The notes: generated from the letters alone by a model not told the origin. Counted from the stretch's first letter, positions 9,138 through 18,418 are shown. The stretch is DNA of 39,650 nucleotides from Victivallales bacterium (GCA_017431185.1 JAFRLP010000275.1:1-39650), one strand, 5' to 3'. Translations and numbers: made by a program.

Positions 9138-12100
9138 ATGCAATCACATTCGTGGCGAAATAGGCTGATGCTGGTAATCGCGGCGGCGATATTCCTAGGA
9201 CAGTACGCATTGAGTGCGCCAGGGGATTTCCAGGATTTTCGCGAGAAGTCCGCCGCGCTGGAGCCAGAGTCGGATGCGGATTACGCGCTGGGGCGTGAAT
9301 TGCTGGCGGAGATGCGTCGCGTGGCCTTGACGAAACCCGTCATTGGCGGTCGCAAACTGTTTTACACGCAATGCGTCCCCAATCGCTTCATGCGGCTCTA
9401 TTTTGCGGAGAAGAACTGGTTTGACCATGCGTTGTTTGACAACCGTCTGCTTTTTGGGGACACTCCGCATCAGTTCCAGGTCAAAAGCGGACTGGTGAAT
9501 TGCAAGCTGCTGGAACTGTCTGGTCTGGATGGTCTCGGAACATGGTGTTACCATGCCAGGAATTTTGCCGTCTTCGATGACTTGATGGTGCAGTACCGCC
9601 GTTCCGGCGGCGCGTCATTGACCAATGCCATCACGCTTAGCGCCCGCACCGCCTGGTATGGTTCGCTGAACCATGAGGCGCTGAAATATGCCGTCAATTC
9701 GGAGTCCTGCCTGAAATTGGATGGCAAGCCAGCCATCTTCACCTATGCCATGGACAAGCTGTCGCCGTCCGAGGAGGTCAAGTTTGTCCAGGAGATTCGC
9801 GACGCCGTTGGCGGAGAGGTGGTTTTTCTGCATGAGGTGGGCTCGCTTCAGGGCGGGATGAAATCCGACCCCTATCATTACTTCTGCGCGCGCGGATGCA
9901 TTCCAGCCACCTACGCATTGGCCTATTACGACAAACTCACCGAGTATCTGGCGGTTGGCGATGGGCTGGACTTCTGGAATCGGCTTACCCGCGCCGACCG
10001 GTCGTTCTATTACGAATACTATGATGATTTCGTGCTCCCCATGTTCCTGGCCGCCTGCGCGCAACCGGATTTCCTTGGGAAAAAGTACTATATGCAGCAA
10101 CTTCAAGTGGGCTACAACGGATACGCCGGAAGCCAGACCATGAGCAGGGACGGCACCAAAACTCTCCGTGGCTATCTCGAACTCTGCCGAAAATACCCTG
10201 TAGATTTCATTCTTGGCGCTGAATGGGATGAGAACAATGAGGACACCTCGCTTCAGCCCACCGTGCTCAAACCCATGTCATCGCTGCGCATCCTTCGCTA
10301 CTATACCGCCCTGTTCAAGGGAGAAAAGCCCACGCCTCTGGCAAACGATGACTTCTCTCTTCCCAATCTCATCATCAGCCACCCCTACCAGTTCCTGCTG
10401 GGGCGCGATTTCGAGGTCGAACTGCTCAATGTCCCCGATGGCGGTCCCTCCCTCCCCTACACTGTGGCTCTGGAACTTGTGGATGAGCATGGAGCGCTTG
10501 TCCATGGCCCTCTCACGCTGGCGTTTCCCGCAGACGAACTCACCGATCACACCATCAGGGTGCCCAGCGCGGAGTTGTGCCGTGCGCGCGCCTTGCGCCC
10601 ACGCCTGACAATCACCCGCGATGGTCTCACGAAGATCATCAGCGACGGTCTGCCGCCCGCCATCATCCGCGCCACAGAGTGCTCGCTTTACAGCTGGGTA
10701 TCCACGCCCCTGCGAAATCTTCTGCGTCCCTTTCAGGAGACGGTCAATTTCCAGAGCGAGGTGGCGTTGCCGGGAAAACCACCCATCTTGCGCGCCAATG
10801 CCAATCTGACATTCCCAGGTCATCCGCTTAACACCTTTGAGGTCGTGGCCAATGGCGTGGATGTTGCCGCCTTCGATCCCGGAAACGAGTTCCTGACCAA
10901 TTCGCCTGACCGAAGGCTGTTCACCTTTCATGCCTGCTTCCTGGGCAAGGGAGAAAACCCCAAACAGCGCCTTTCCTTCCGCTATCAGGTGCGTGGCTCG
11001 TCTGGGGCCGTGCTGTTCGAGGGGGAACCCACCAGGTACGGTGTGTTCAACTACTCCCTTCCGTTCCGCCAGGTCCCCTTCAATGAACCGCTGGATCGGA
11101 AGATGAATGCCGGCTGGCATGGGGTGCCGCACCAGTTCTCCGTGCCGTTGGCCGACTTGGAGAAGGCCGTGTTCGTCATCAGCGGCAAGCGGGTGGAGGG
11201 CCCCAGGGACGGCGAGGGGTTCCAGTGGGAGTGCCCGTTGGGCAAATTGGGGGAAAAGGGCGTTTTCGCCAAGAACCTGGTGGATGGCCTGCAATTCGCA
11301 TTGGAGTCGCAGGGACGCCTGGCGCGCCAGACCTTACCGCTGGAACGCGAGGATGTCCAATACGAATGCCGTCTCCCCTTGGAGGACCCCGAGACGGTGG
11401 TGGCCTTTCGTGCCGTCTCCTTGGACGGACGGGTGTGGTGGAGCCGCCCCTTCGCTCTGGGGCGGGACTCTGGACAGGACTGCGAAATCGCCATGCATGA
11501 CGAGAAGGCTGGCCGCCGCGTCCTGCGGGTGGACTCGGTGCGCGTTCCTGTCCTTCGGTATCGCTTCGACCCTGAGGTGGCGGGCGATATCTTGGCGGCA
11601 AACTATGGCCGCGAGTTCAATGTGACGCTGGGCAATTTCTCCATGGCGGCGACGGGGTTGCGGGGGATGATGGGCTTCAAGCAGAATGTGCCCCGCTTTG
11701 CCTATGCCGCTTCCGTGCCGAACGGCAACGGCGGACCTGCACCGCTTTGGGAGAAATTGCCCGAAGGGGGATACGCTTTGCGCTTTCCCGCCGACGCCAA
11801 CAGTTTCCTGAACATTCCTCCCGGCGCCATCCCGCAGCGGGCGGCCTTCTCCATGGAGTTTGAGGCGTGGCCAGAGGATGTGGCGCGTGACCAGGTTTGG
11901 CTGACCGAGCAGGGCCCCCAGTCCTACCTCTGCGGGTTCTGCCTTCGCACGGAGGCGGGAAGATTCGTGATCGATTTCATGCGGGCCCGCGAGGAGAAGG
12001 AGACCGAGAACGACAAACGAAGGACACACGTATTCTCGTTTGGTCCGAATGAAGGGCGCTGGAACCGCATTCGCCTAAGTTACGATGGCGGCAAATGCAC

Positions 12101-12266
12101 CCTTGGCCTTGGTGATTTGCAGGAGACCTGGGCGGTTTCCGGAATGTCGCTCTGGAATGTCCATGCCGGCTTTGGCGGAAATGCCTCGCCAGCCACGCCG
12201 GGCGGTCGTCCCCGCCATTTCCAGGGACGGCTCAAATCCCTTTCCATCTCCCATCGGTTGGATTAG
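9138..12266 (+). CDS. Secreted GH71/GH99-like glycosidase with C-terminal LamG-like domain
   Basis: About 1042 residues from ATG 9138, picked because GGGAG (9124-9128) lies 9 nt upstream; GTG 9132 is an in-frame alternative. The N-terminal signal peptide is LMLVIAAAIFLGQYALSAPG. The catalytic region (about 50-400) has the pattern of GH71/GH99-like (beta/alpha)8 enzymes: LDGKPAIFTYAMDKL, then FLHEVGS, and near the barrel end GAEWDENNEDTSLQPT, corresponding to the EWNEWNE-type segment of that clan. Family members cut alpha-1,3-glucan or alpha-mannans. Beta-rich middle modules follow, then a concanavalin-like domain (about 880-1040). It sits 92 bp after the GH42-like gene and probably acts on the same glycan. 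The fold call is moderately firm; the linkage is unknown. Confidence 0.65.
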   Translation: MQSHSWRNRLMLVIAAAIFLGQYALSAPGDFQDFREKSAALEPESDADYALGRELLAEMRRVALTKPVIGGRKLFYTQCVPNRFMRLYFAEKNWFDHALFDNRLLFGDTPHQFQVKSGLVNCKLLELSGLDGLGTWCYHARNFAVFDDLMVQYRRSGGASLTNAITLSARTAWYGSLNHEALKYAVNSESCLKLDGKPAIFTYAMDKLSPSEEVKFVQEIRDAVGGEVVFLHEVGSLQGGMKSDPYHYFCARGCIPATYALAYYDKLTEYLAVGDGLDFWNRLTRADRSFYYEYYDDFVLPMFLAACAQPDFLGKKYYMQQLQVGYNGYAGSQTMSRDGTKTLRGYLELCRKYPVDFILGAEWDENNEDTSLQPTVLKPMSSLRILRYYTALFKGEKPTPLANDDFSLPNLIISHPYQFLLGRDFEVELLNVPDGGPSLPYTVALELVDEHGALVHGPLTLAFPADELTDHTIRVPSAELCRARALRPRLTITRDGLTKIISDGLPPAIIRATECSLYSWVSTPLRNLLRPFQETVNFQSEVALPGKPPILRANANLTFPGHPLNTFEVVANGVDVAAFDPGNEFLTNSPDRRLFTFHACFLGKGENPKQRLSFRYQVRGSSGAVLFEGEPTRYGVFNYSLPFRQVPFNEPLDRKMNAGWHGVPHQFSVPLADLEKAVFVISGKRVEGPRDGEGFQWECPLGKLGEKGVFAKNLVDGLQFALESQGRLARQTLPLEREDVQYECRLPLEDPETVVAFRAVSLDGRVWWSRPFALGRDSGQDCEIAMHDEKAGRRVLRVDSVRVPVLRYRFDPEVAGDILAANYGREFNVTLGNFSMAATGLRGMMGFKQNVPRFAYAASVPNGNGGPAPLWEKLPEGGYALRFPADANSFLNIPPGAIPQRAAFSMEFEAWPEDVARDQVWLTEQGPQSYLCGFCLRTEAGRFVIDFMRAREEKETENDKRRTHVFSFGPNEGRWNRIRLSYDGGKCTLGLGDLQETWAVSGMSLWNVHAGFGGNASPATPGGRPRHFQGRLKSLSISHRLD

Positions 12267-12296
12267 CCCTGTGCTTAATCAGCGTAATCCCTAAGT

Positions 12297-12330
12297 CACT
12301 GATATTGGCCAGACGCCGTATTGGCCAGTG
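12297..12330. repeat. Inverted and direct repeat between glycosidase cassette and VOR operon
   Basis: CACTG (12297-12301) and CAGTG (12326-12330) bracket two direct copies of TATTGGCCAG (12303-12312 and 12319-12328) spaced 16 bp apart. TTGGCCA is itself self-complementary, so GGCCA/TGGCC can form a stem. It could end the cassette transcript (a T-run comes at about 12346-12352) or be a paired binding site upstream of the promoter at 12379. Confidence 0.35.
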
Positions 12331-12378
12331 TCAGAGAGTGATTGCGTTTTTTCTTCTGGCGAGGCGCCGCGTGACTGC

Positions 12379-12406
12379 TTGAAAACGACGCTTTTGCGTG
12401 TATATT
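12379..12406 (+). promoter_or_regulatory. Sigma70-type promoter of the 2-oxoacid oxidoreductase operon
   Basis: TTGAAA (12379-12384), 16-bp spacer, TATATT (12401-12406), about 59 bp upstream of the ferredoxin-subunit start. No convincing internal promoter or terminator was found until after 20110, so this may drive all six downstream genes. Confidence 0.6.
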
Positions 12407-12464
12407 ATCTTTTTTGCGTATCCAAGGGCAATCTGTGTCCTTCTGTGAAGAAAACGAGGCTGTT

Positions 12465-12704
12465 ATGAGTCAGGTCATCAAAAAGAAATTTCGGTGTCAT
12501 CCCGAACCCAACGAATGCAAGGGGTGCGGGCGCTGCGTCAGCGCCTGCCCGAAGAAACTGCTGAAGCTGGGAACCTCCCTCAACGTCATGAGCGTGCCTT
12601 ACGCCGAATATGTCGGCGAAGGGTGCATTGGCTGCGGCGCGTGCTTCTACACCTGCCCCGAGCCTGGAGCAATCACCGTCTTTGAAATCATCGGGGAGGA
12701 ATAA
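12465..12704 (+). CDS. 2x[4Fe-4S] ferredoxin subunit of a 2-oxoacid:ferredoxin oxidoreductase
   Basis: 79 residues with two classic cluster motifs: CKGCGRCVSACP and CIGCGACFYTCPEP. This is the size and pattern of the delta/KorD/VorC-type electron-transfer subunit of multi-subunit 2-oxoacid oxidoreductases. Start at ATG 12465 with a GAGG site; the in-frame ATG 12414 overlaps the promoter and is unlikely. The stop (12702-12704) is 4 nt before the alpha-subunit ATG, so the subunits are made together. It would pass electrons between the TPP-bound substrate and free ferredoxin in the cytoplasm. The subunit letter differs between naming schemes, so no symbol is given. Confidence 0.9.
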   Translation: MSQVIKKKFRCHPEPNECKGCGRCVSACPKKLLKLGTSLNVMSVPYAEYVGEGCIGCGACFYTCPEPGAITVFEIIGEE

Positions 12705-12708
12705 GGCC

Positions 12709-13773
12709 ATGGAATACAGCAACAAACTGCTGCTCAAGGGCAACGAGGCGGTCGTCTATGGCGCCCTGCTCGCCGGTTGCGACTGCTTCTTCGGCTATCC
12801 CATCACGCCTGCCAGCGAAATCGCGCAGACGGCGGCGGAGAAATTCCCGCTGCTTGGCCGCACTTTCCTTCAGGCGGAGTGCGAAACCGCGTCCATCAAC
12901 ATGGTGATGGGGGCCGCCGCCGCCGGACGGCGCGCCATGACCGCGAGTTCAGGGCTCGGCATCAGCCTCAAGCAGGAGGGGGTGTCCTACATCGCGACGA
13001 TGGAACTGCCGTGCGTCATCATTGACGTCATGCGCGGCGGCCCTGGCCTCGGCAACATCGCGCCGGAACAGTCCGACTACAACCAGATCACCAAGGGCGG
13101 CGGACACGGCGGCTACAAGGTCATCGTGCTGGCTCCTGGCTCGGCGCAGGAGATGTGCGACTTCGCGGGCCTCGCGTTCGACCTTGCCGACAAGTACCGC
13201 ACGCCAGTCTATGTGCTGACCGACGGCGTGGTCGGCCAGATGCTCGAGTCGGTGACGCTGCCAGCGCCGCGTCCGCGCCGCGAATCGCCTGACTGGGCGC
13301 TGGACTTCAAGGTCAATCCCCGCACGAACTACCTTACGAGCATTTACATGGAGCCTGCGGACCTTGAAAAGGTCAACATCCACCTGAACGAGAAGTACGC
13401 GCGGATCGAGGAGAGCGAACAGCGCTGCGAGGAATACCTCACGGATGACGCGGAATTCATCATGACGGGCTTCGGCATCTGCGGGCGGGTCATCCGCACC
13501 GCCGCCGAGCGGCTGCGCGCCGAAGGCGTCCGCGCCGGAGTACTCCGCCCGCTGACGCTCTTCCCCTTCCCGAAGAAGGCGTTCCGAAAGCATGCGGGAC
13601 ACGTCAAAGGCTTCGTGTCCGTGGAGTTGAACAACGGCCAGATGATTGATGACGTCAGACTGGCAATCGACTGCTCGCGCCCCGTTTCGCTGGCGAATCG
13701 GATGGGCGGAAACCTGATCACTGTTGACGACGTGGTGCGCCACGTCCGCCAACTTGCCCAGGGAGGGAACTGA
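12709..13773 (+). CDS. vorB: 2-oxoacid (2-ketoisovalerate-type):ferredoxin oxidoreductase, alpha (VorB-like) subunit
   Basis: 354 residues from ATG 12709. It carries the pyrimidine-binding fold of the alpha subunit: KGNEAVVYGALLAGCDCFFGYPITPASEI, the ECETASINMVMGAAAAG segment with the TPP-activating Glu, then a transketolase-C-like region (FIMTGFGICGRVIRTAA...). This length without an N-terminal gamma domain fits the VorB/KorA subgroup rather than pyruvate enzymes. Members oxidise 2-oxoacids to acyl-CoA with CoA and ferredoxin, or run in reverse as reductive carboxylases. Two nucleotides separate it from the next subunit. Substrate (branched-chain, aryl or 2-oxoglutarate) cannot be settled from sequence; the branched-chain/aryl assignment is favoured by the adjacent synthetases. 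Confidence 0.82.
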   Translation: MEYSNKLLLKGNEAVVYGALLAGCDCFFGYPITPASEIAQTAAEKFPLLGRTFLQAECETASINMVMGAAAAGRRAMTASSGLGISLKQEGVSYIATMELPCVIIDVMRGGPGLGNIAPEQSDYNQITKGGGHGGYKVIVLAPGSAQEMCDFAGLAFDLADKYRTPVYVLTDGVVGQMLESVTLPAPRPRRESPDWALDFKVNPRTNYLTSIYMEPADLEKVNIHLNEKYARIEESEQRCEEYLTDDAEFIMTGFGICGRVIRTAAERLRAEGVRAGVLRPLTLFPFPKKAFRKHAGHVKGFVSVELNNGQMIDDVRLAIDCSRPVSLANRMGGNLITVDDVVRHVRQLAQGGN

Positions 13774-13775
13774 AC

Positions 13776-15251
13776 ATGACGGAAGTGGTGAAATTCGGTC
13801 GTCCGAAAGGCTTTTTCGAGACGTTTGAACGGCGTCCCGGCTCAATCAAGAAGAACATGTCCTACTGCCCTGGCTGCGGTCACGGCGTGCTGCACAAGCT
13901 CATCGCCGAGGCGATGGCGGACTTCGGCATCCAGGACAAGACCACGCTGATCAGCCCCGTCGGGTGCTCGGTCTTCGCGTACTACTACTTCGACTGCTTC
14001 GGGCTGCAGGTTCCGCATGGCCGCTCCGCCGCCGCCGCTACGGGGCTCACCCGCGCGAACCCCGAGAGCATCGTCATCGGCTACCAGGGGGACGGGGACC
14101 TTGCGGCGATTGGCTTCAACGCATTCATCCAGGCCGCGAACCGAGGCGAGAATTACTGCGTGTTCTTCGTCAACAACGCGATTTACGGCATGACCGGCGG
14201 CCAGATGGCCCCGACTTCCCTGCTGGGACAGAAGACCGCGACCAGCCCCTACGGGCGCAATGCGCTCACGGAGGGCTATCCTCTGAAGGTCTGCGAAATG
14301 GTCTCCCAACTGGAGGCGCCCGTGTATGTCGAGCGCGTGGCCTTGACCACACCCGCGAACATCCAGAAGGCGCGGCGGGCCGTCCGCAAGGCGATTCAGA
14401 TCAACATGGAGAAAAAGGGCTTTGCCCTCGTGGAGGTTCTTTCGGGCTGCCCGATCAACCTCAAGCTGAAGCCGTCCGAGATGGACAAGTTCATCGAGGA
14501 GAACATGACCAAGTATTTCCCGCTGGGCGTGTACAAGGACGTCTCGGCGGAGCGCGAGCCTGTCAAGCGCGCCGTGCCAGTCTATGACCGCGAGACGGTC
14601 GAGAAGGTTCTCTACCGCGAGATGCCTGGCGGCAATGAGGAGCACGAGTCGCTGGATTCGGCGATTTTCGACCGTGAACTGCGGATTAAGATCGGTGGCT
14701 TCGGCGGCCAGGGCGTCCTGAGCCTGGGACTGATTCTGACGGCGATGGGCAAATACCGCAACCTCAACGTGTCGTGGCTGCCGAGCTATGGCCCCGAGAT
14801 GCGCGGCGGCACCGCCAACTGCGCGGTGATCATGAACAAGGGCGCGATCGGGTCGCCGATTGTCGATAGCAACTGCGACCTGCTGGTCGTGCTGAACCGG
14901 CCTTCGCTCGAAAAGTATCTGCCTGAACTCGGCGAACATGGCGTGCTGATGTACGACAGTTCGACGATCAAGGATGCGCCGACGGTCAAGCCCGGACAGA
15001 AGGTCATCGCCCTGAACTCCGGCGACATTGCCGAGGAGTTCGGCAATCTCAAGTGCGCCAACGCCGTCATGCTCGGCGCCATCGGCGCGATGCTTACGAA
15101 GTATTACCTCACGCCTGCGGATGCGGCCAAGTTCCAGGAGACCGCAGCCGCCGCCATCGCCGAATGTTTTGAGGGCAAGGAGAAGGTCATCGCCATGAAC
15201 ACCGAGGCATGCAAACTCGGCTTTGACAAGATGCGGGCCTTGCTCCCGTAG
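13776..15251 (+). CDS. 2-oxoacid:ferredoxin oxidoreductase, fused beta (TPP-binding) and gamma subunits
   Basis: 491 residues. Residues 1-270 are the beta subunit, with MSYCPGCGHGVLHKLI, the TPP-diphosphate motif GDGDLAAIG and its partner FFVNNAIYGMTGGQ. After a linker (about 270-295), residues 298-485 are a gamma subunit: IKIGGFGGQGVLSLGLIL, SYGPEMRGGTANCAVI. In most organisms these are two genes; here there is one reading frame with no stop or internal start between them. With the ferredoxin and alpha genes this gives a complete enzyme from three genes. Codon third positions are strongly G/C, consistent with high expression. Its 3' neighbour, 174 bp away, is the XRE-cupin-synthetase fusion. 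Confidence 0.88.
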   Translation: MTEVVKFGRPKGFFETFERRPGSIKKNMSYCPGCGHGVLHKLIAEAMADFGIQDKTTLISPVGCSVFAYYYFDCFGLQVPHGRSAAAATGLTRANPESIVIGYQGDGDLAAIGFNAFIQAANRGENYCVFFVNNAIYGMTGGQMAPTSLLGQKTATSPYGRNALTEGYPLKVCEMVSQLEAPVYVERVALTTPANIQKARRAVRKAIQINMEKKGFALVEVLSGCPINLKLKPSEMDKFIEENMTKYFPLGVYKDVSAEREPVKRAVPVYDRETVEKVLYREMPGGNEEHESLDSAIFDRELRIKIGGFGGQGVLSLGLILTAMGKYRNLNVSWLPSYGPEMRGGTANCAVIMNKGAIGSPIVDSNCDLLVVLNRPSLEKYLPELGEHGVLMYDSSTIKDAPTVKPGQKVIALNSGDIAEEFGNLKCANAVMLGAIGAMLTKYYLTPADAAKFQETAAAAIAECFEGKEKVIAMNTEACKLGFDKMRALLP

Positions 15252-15425
15252 GCGCTTTTCTGCAACAATTCAGTGCCCATGCCTGGTTTGACATGGTCGG
15301 AACCAGATTCGCCATCAGAACTTGGCGCGCCTAGCGAGAGGCCTCGCGGATTGATGTAGCCAGGCCCTGAATAGCTGCACTTTGTTTTTGAACTTGTTCT
15401 CAATCACTTCCAGGAGATGCAAATT

Positions 15426-17699
15426 ATGGACAGTCAGTTTGCCGATGTCGGTGGCCGTCTGCGGGAACTGCGCACGATTCTGGAGATTTCCGAATCGGAG
15501 ATGGCGCAGATTACCGGCGTCAGCGAACAGGACTACCGTGACCACGAGGAGGGGAAGGTCGATTTCTCGTTCACCTTCCTCCTCCGTTGCGCGGAGCGCT
15601 TCGGCGTGGACCTCAGCCAACTGGTGACTGGACACTCGCCCAAACTCTCCAGTTACCACCTGAACCGCCAGGGTGACGGAATGCCCATCCGGCGCAAGGG
15701 CGGATTCGAGTATCTGTACCTGGCCTCGCTGCTGAAAGACCGCGGCGTGCTTCCGTTCCTCGTGAAGGCCCCGCCCCAGCCGGAAGACACACCCATCACG
15801 CTCCAGACCCATGCGGGCGAGGAATTCGACTACGTCCTCAAGGGCACGCTGAAAGTGCAGTTCGAGGACAAGGTCGAGATCATGCATCCCGGCGACAGCG
15901 TGCTGTACAACTCCTCCCTCCCGCACGGCGAACTCGCCATCGGCTACGAGCCCTGCGAGTTCCTCGCAGTGGTCATCAAGGGCGAGGAAGATACCCGGAA
16001 GACCTTCCTGCCCCATCTGCAGGAGGCCAGCGACCCCGCCGCCGCGCCGACGGTCTTCTACCATCGGTTCGTGGACGAGACTTTCGCGCCCGACGGCAAA
16101 CTTGAGGCGGTCAAGTTCCACTACCCCGAAAACTACAACTTCGCCTTTGACGGACTGGACGAACTGGCGAAGAAAATCCCGAACCAGCGGTGCATGCTCT
16201 ACATCGACAAGCACCACTGCAAGCGCGAATTCACCTTCGCCGAAATGGCGAGGGAGTCGCGCCGCACGGCGAACTACCTGGTCAGCCTCGGAATCAAGAA
16301 GGGCGACCGCGTGATGCTCGTGCTCAAGCGCCGCTACCAGTTCTGGTTCATCCTGACCGCCCTCCACCGCATCGGCGCGATTGCGGTTCCCGCACCCAAC
16401 CAATTGCAGGAAAAGGATTTTGTCTATCGCTTCGAGAAGGGAGGCATCTCCGCGGCAATCTATGTCTCCGACGACGGACTCCCGGAGCACATCGCAAAGG
16501 CCCAGGCCCAGTGCCCTGACATGAAACTGCGCATCGTGGTCGGAGACGCCGGCCCTGAAGAGCACGACTTCGACAAGGAGATGGCGAAATTCGGTGACGT
16601 GTTCCCGCGCCCCGCTGGTTTGCGGGCGACCGAGCCCGCGCTCATGTTCTTCAGTTCGGGCACCTCCGGCTACCCGAAGATGGTCGAACACGCGCACACC
16701 TACTCGCTTGCGCACATCATCACCGCCCGCTGGTGGCACCATGTCCAGCCTGGCGGAATGCATTACACCATCTCCGACACGGGCTGGGGCAAGGCCCTGT
16801 GGGGAAAAATCTACGGCCAGTGGCTCTGCGAGAGCGCAGTCCTGGTCTATGACTTCGACCGCTTCGACGCGGCTGACCTCCTGCCGCTCATCGGCGAAAG
16901 CAACGTGACGACCTTCTGCGCACCGCCGACGATGTACCGCTTCTTCATCCGCGAGGATTTGAGCAAATACGACCTCTCCTGCATCCGATACGCCGCGACG
17001 GCTGGCGAGGCCCTGAACCCGGAGGTCTTCAACCTCTTCAAGAAGGCCACTGGCCTGAACGTCATGGAGGGCTTCGGACAGACCGAGACCACGCTCCTGC
17101 TCGCCAACCTGGTCGGCATGTCTCCGAAACCTGGTTCCATGGGCAAGCCCGCCCCGCCCTACGACGTCGTTCTGCTGGGGCACGACGGCAAGGAGGTCAA
17201 GACCGGCGAGGTCGGCGAAATCTGCGTCCGCGCCGAAAAAAAGGAACTGCCGGGTCTCTTCCTCGAATACTATCGGATGCCCGAGCAGACCGCCGAAAGC
17301 TGGCATGATGGCTTCTACCACACGGGAGACACGGCGTGGAAGGATGAGGACGGCTATTTCTGGTATGTCGGGCGTTGCGATGACCTCATCAAGTCCTCCG
17401 GCTACCGAATCGGCCCCTTCGAGGTGGAGAGCGTGATGATGGAACTGCCATACGTCCTTGAATGCGCAGTGGTCGGTGCGCCCGACCCCGTGCGCGGACA
17501 GGTGGTGAAGGCCTACATCGTCCTCACGCCTGGCAAGGTTGGGGACAACGACCTGAAGAAGGAGATTCAGAACTACGTGAAGCAGAACACCGCGCCCTAC
17601 AAGTATCCGCGCCAGATTGAGTTCATTGACGCGATGCCCAAGACCACCAGCGGGAAAATCCGCCGGACTGTGCTTCGTGAAATGGCGAGAAAGGGGTGA
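15426..17699 (+). CDS. XRE helix-turn-helix + cupin + AMP-forming acyl-CoA synthetase, single polypeptide
   Basis: 757 residues from ATG 15426, set by AGGAG (15412-15416) 9 nt upstream; ATG 15417 would overlap that site. Domains: XRE-type HTH (about 8-65, VGGRLRELRTILEISESEMAQITGVS), cupin (about 110-180, HAGEEFDYVLKGTL ... HPGDSVLYNSSLPHG), then a full ANL synthetase (about 230-750) with the ATP loop FFSSGTSGYPKM, a GFGQTET segment, the hinge KSSGYRIGPFEVESV and the C-terminal catalytic K744 (KTTSGKIRR). Members make acyl-CoA from carboxylate, ATP and CoA. The HTH-cupin half normally stands alone as a regulator, as in the next gene. The 174-bp gap upstream has a small GCGAG/CTCGC hairpin (15334-15347) and no clear promoter. 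Each domain is firm; DNA binding by the fusion is untested. Confidence 0.85.
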   Translation: MDSQFADVGGRLRELRTILEISESEMAQITGVSEQDYRDHEEGKVDFSFTFLLRCAERFGVDLSQLVTGHSPKLSSYHLNRQGDGMPIRRKGGFEYLYLASLLKDRGVLPFLVKAPPQPEDTPITLQTHAGEEFDYVLKGTLKVQFEDKVEIMHPGDSVLYNSSLPHGELAIGYEPCEFLAVVIKGEEDTRKTFLPHLQEASDPAAAPTVFYHRFVDETFAPDGKLEAVKFHYPENYNFAFDGLDELAKKIPNQRCMLYIDKHHCKREFTFAEMARESRRTANYLVSLGIKKGDRVMLVLKRRYQFWFILTALHRIGAIAVPAPNQLQEKDFVYRFEKGGISAAIYVSDDGLPEHIAKAQAQCPDMKLRIVVGDAGPEEHDFDKEMAKFGDVFPRPAGLRATEPALMFFSSGTSGYPKMVEHAHTYSLAHIITARWWHHVQPGGMHYTISDTGWGKALWGKIYGQWLCESAVLVYDFDRFDAADLLPLIGESNVTTFCAPPTMYRFFIREDLSKYDLSCIRYAATAGEALNPEVFNLFKKATGLNVMEGFGQTETTLLLANLVGMSPKPGSMGKPAPPYDVVLLGHDGKEVKTGEVGEICVRAEKKELPGLFLEYYRMPEQTAESWHDGFYHTGDTAWKDEDGYFWYVGRCDDLIKSSGYRIGPFEVESVMMELPYVLECAVVGAPDPVRGQVVKAYIVLTPGKVGDNDLKKEIQNYVKQNTAPYKYPRQIEFIDAMPKTTSGKIRRTVLREMARKG

Positions 17700-17800
17700 C
17701 AGCCCGTTTCGGTTTCATGCCCGGGGCGCTGAACAGCAACAATGCCGCATCCAGCCCTTTTCCTGGATAAGACAGGCCGCAATTCATCGGAGAAGACAAT

Positions 17801-18361
17801 ATGGATACCATGCAGTCCAAGCAGATAGCCGACCGAGTGCGTGAACTTCGTGACGTCATGGACATGACTCAGGAGGAGGTCGCCTCCCGCCTGAATCTCT
17901 CCCTGGCAGAGTACCAGGACTACGAGGCGAACCGCAAGGTCATACCCATCAGCACCCTGAATGCGCTGGCGGAGATCCTGGGCACGGATTTCACGGTGCT
18001 TCTGACTGGCGAGGCGCCCCGCATGGCGCAATACACCTTGGTCCGCAAAGGGCAGGGGGTGCATGTCGAGCGCTACCCTGGATACAGTTTCCAGTCCTTG
18101 GCCTATAATTTCCGGAACCGCACCATGGAGCCGATGCTGGTCTATCTGGAGCCCCATGAGGACGAGAACGGACAGCCCGCTCTGGTGACGCATGGCGGAC
18201 AGGAATTCAACCTGGTTGTCGAAGGAACGGTGAAAGTCGTCATCGGCACGCATGAATTCGTGTTGAACGAAGGGGATTCCATCTATTTCGACCCCTCGAT
18301 TCCACATGGTCAGCGCGCCGTTGGCGGCCCTGTCAAATTCGTCACCATCATCAACAACTGA
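17801..18361 (+). CDS. XRE-family regulator with C-terminal cupin sensor domain
   Basis: 186 residues from ATG 17801 (GGAGAAG just upstream). The HTH (about 8-65, IADRVRELRDVMDMTQEEVASRLNLS) and cupin (about 105-180, VTHGGQEFNLVVEGTVKVVIG ... EGDSIYFDPSIPHGQRA) have the same order and spacing as the first 180 or so residues of the fusion protein at 15426. Family members sense a small ligand through the cupin and regulate neighbouring metabolic genes. It sits between two synthetase genes, 101 bp after the first and 57 bp before the second, so its targets are probably this operon. The upstream gap contains an ATCCAG/CTGGAT hairpin (17749-17768). The ligand is presumably the carboxylate or its CoA ester. 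Confidence 0.88.
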   Translation: MDTMQSKQIADRVRELRDVMDMTQEEVASRLNLSLAEYQDYEANRKVIPISTLNALAEILGTDFTVLLTGEAPRMAQYTLVRKGQGVHVERYPGYSFQSLAYNFRNRTMEPMLVYLEPHEDENGQPALVTHGGQEFNLVVEGTVKVVIGTHEFVLNEGDSIYFDPSIPHGQRAVGGPVKFVTIINN

Positions 18362-18418
18362 GGTCTGAACACGTCTTTCTCAAAGCCCGCCAGGGGCCGA
18401 AAACCGGAGACAGGTGGT

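Noticed and set aside
12303..12328. Direct copies of TATTGGCCAG as CRISPR or iteron repeats
   Set aside because: Only two 10-bp copies, no spacers of regular size, no cas or replication genes nearby. No CRISPR array was seen anywhere in the window.
15288..15316. TTGACA at 15288-15293 as a promoter for the fusion gene
   Set aside because: No acceptable -10 box occurs 16-18 bp downstream.
15315..17321. Long open frame on the minus strand (about 668 codons) opposite the fusion synthetase gene
   Set aside because: It lies antisense to a gene with clear domains, has no recognisable motifs and reflects the G/C-biased third positions of the real gene. The same holds for long antisense frames at 7078-8622 and 29684-31126.
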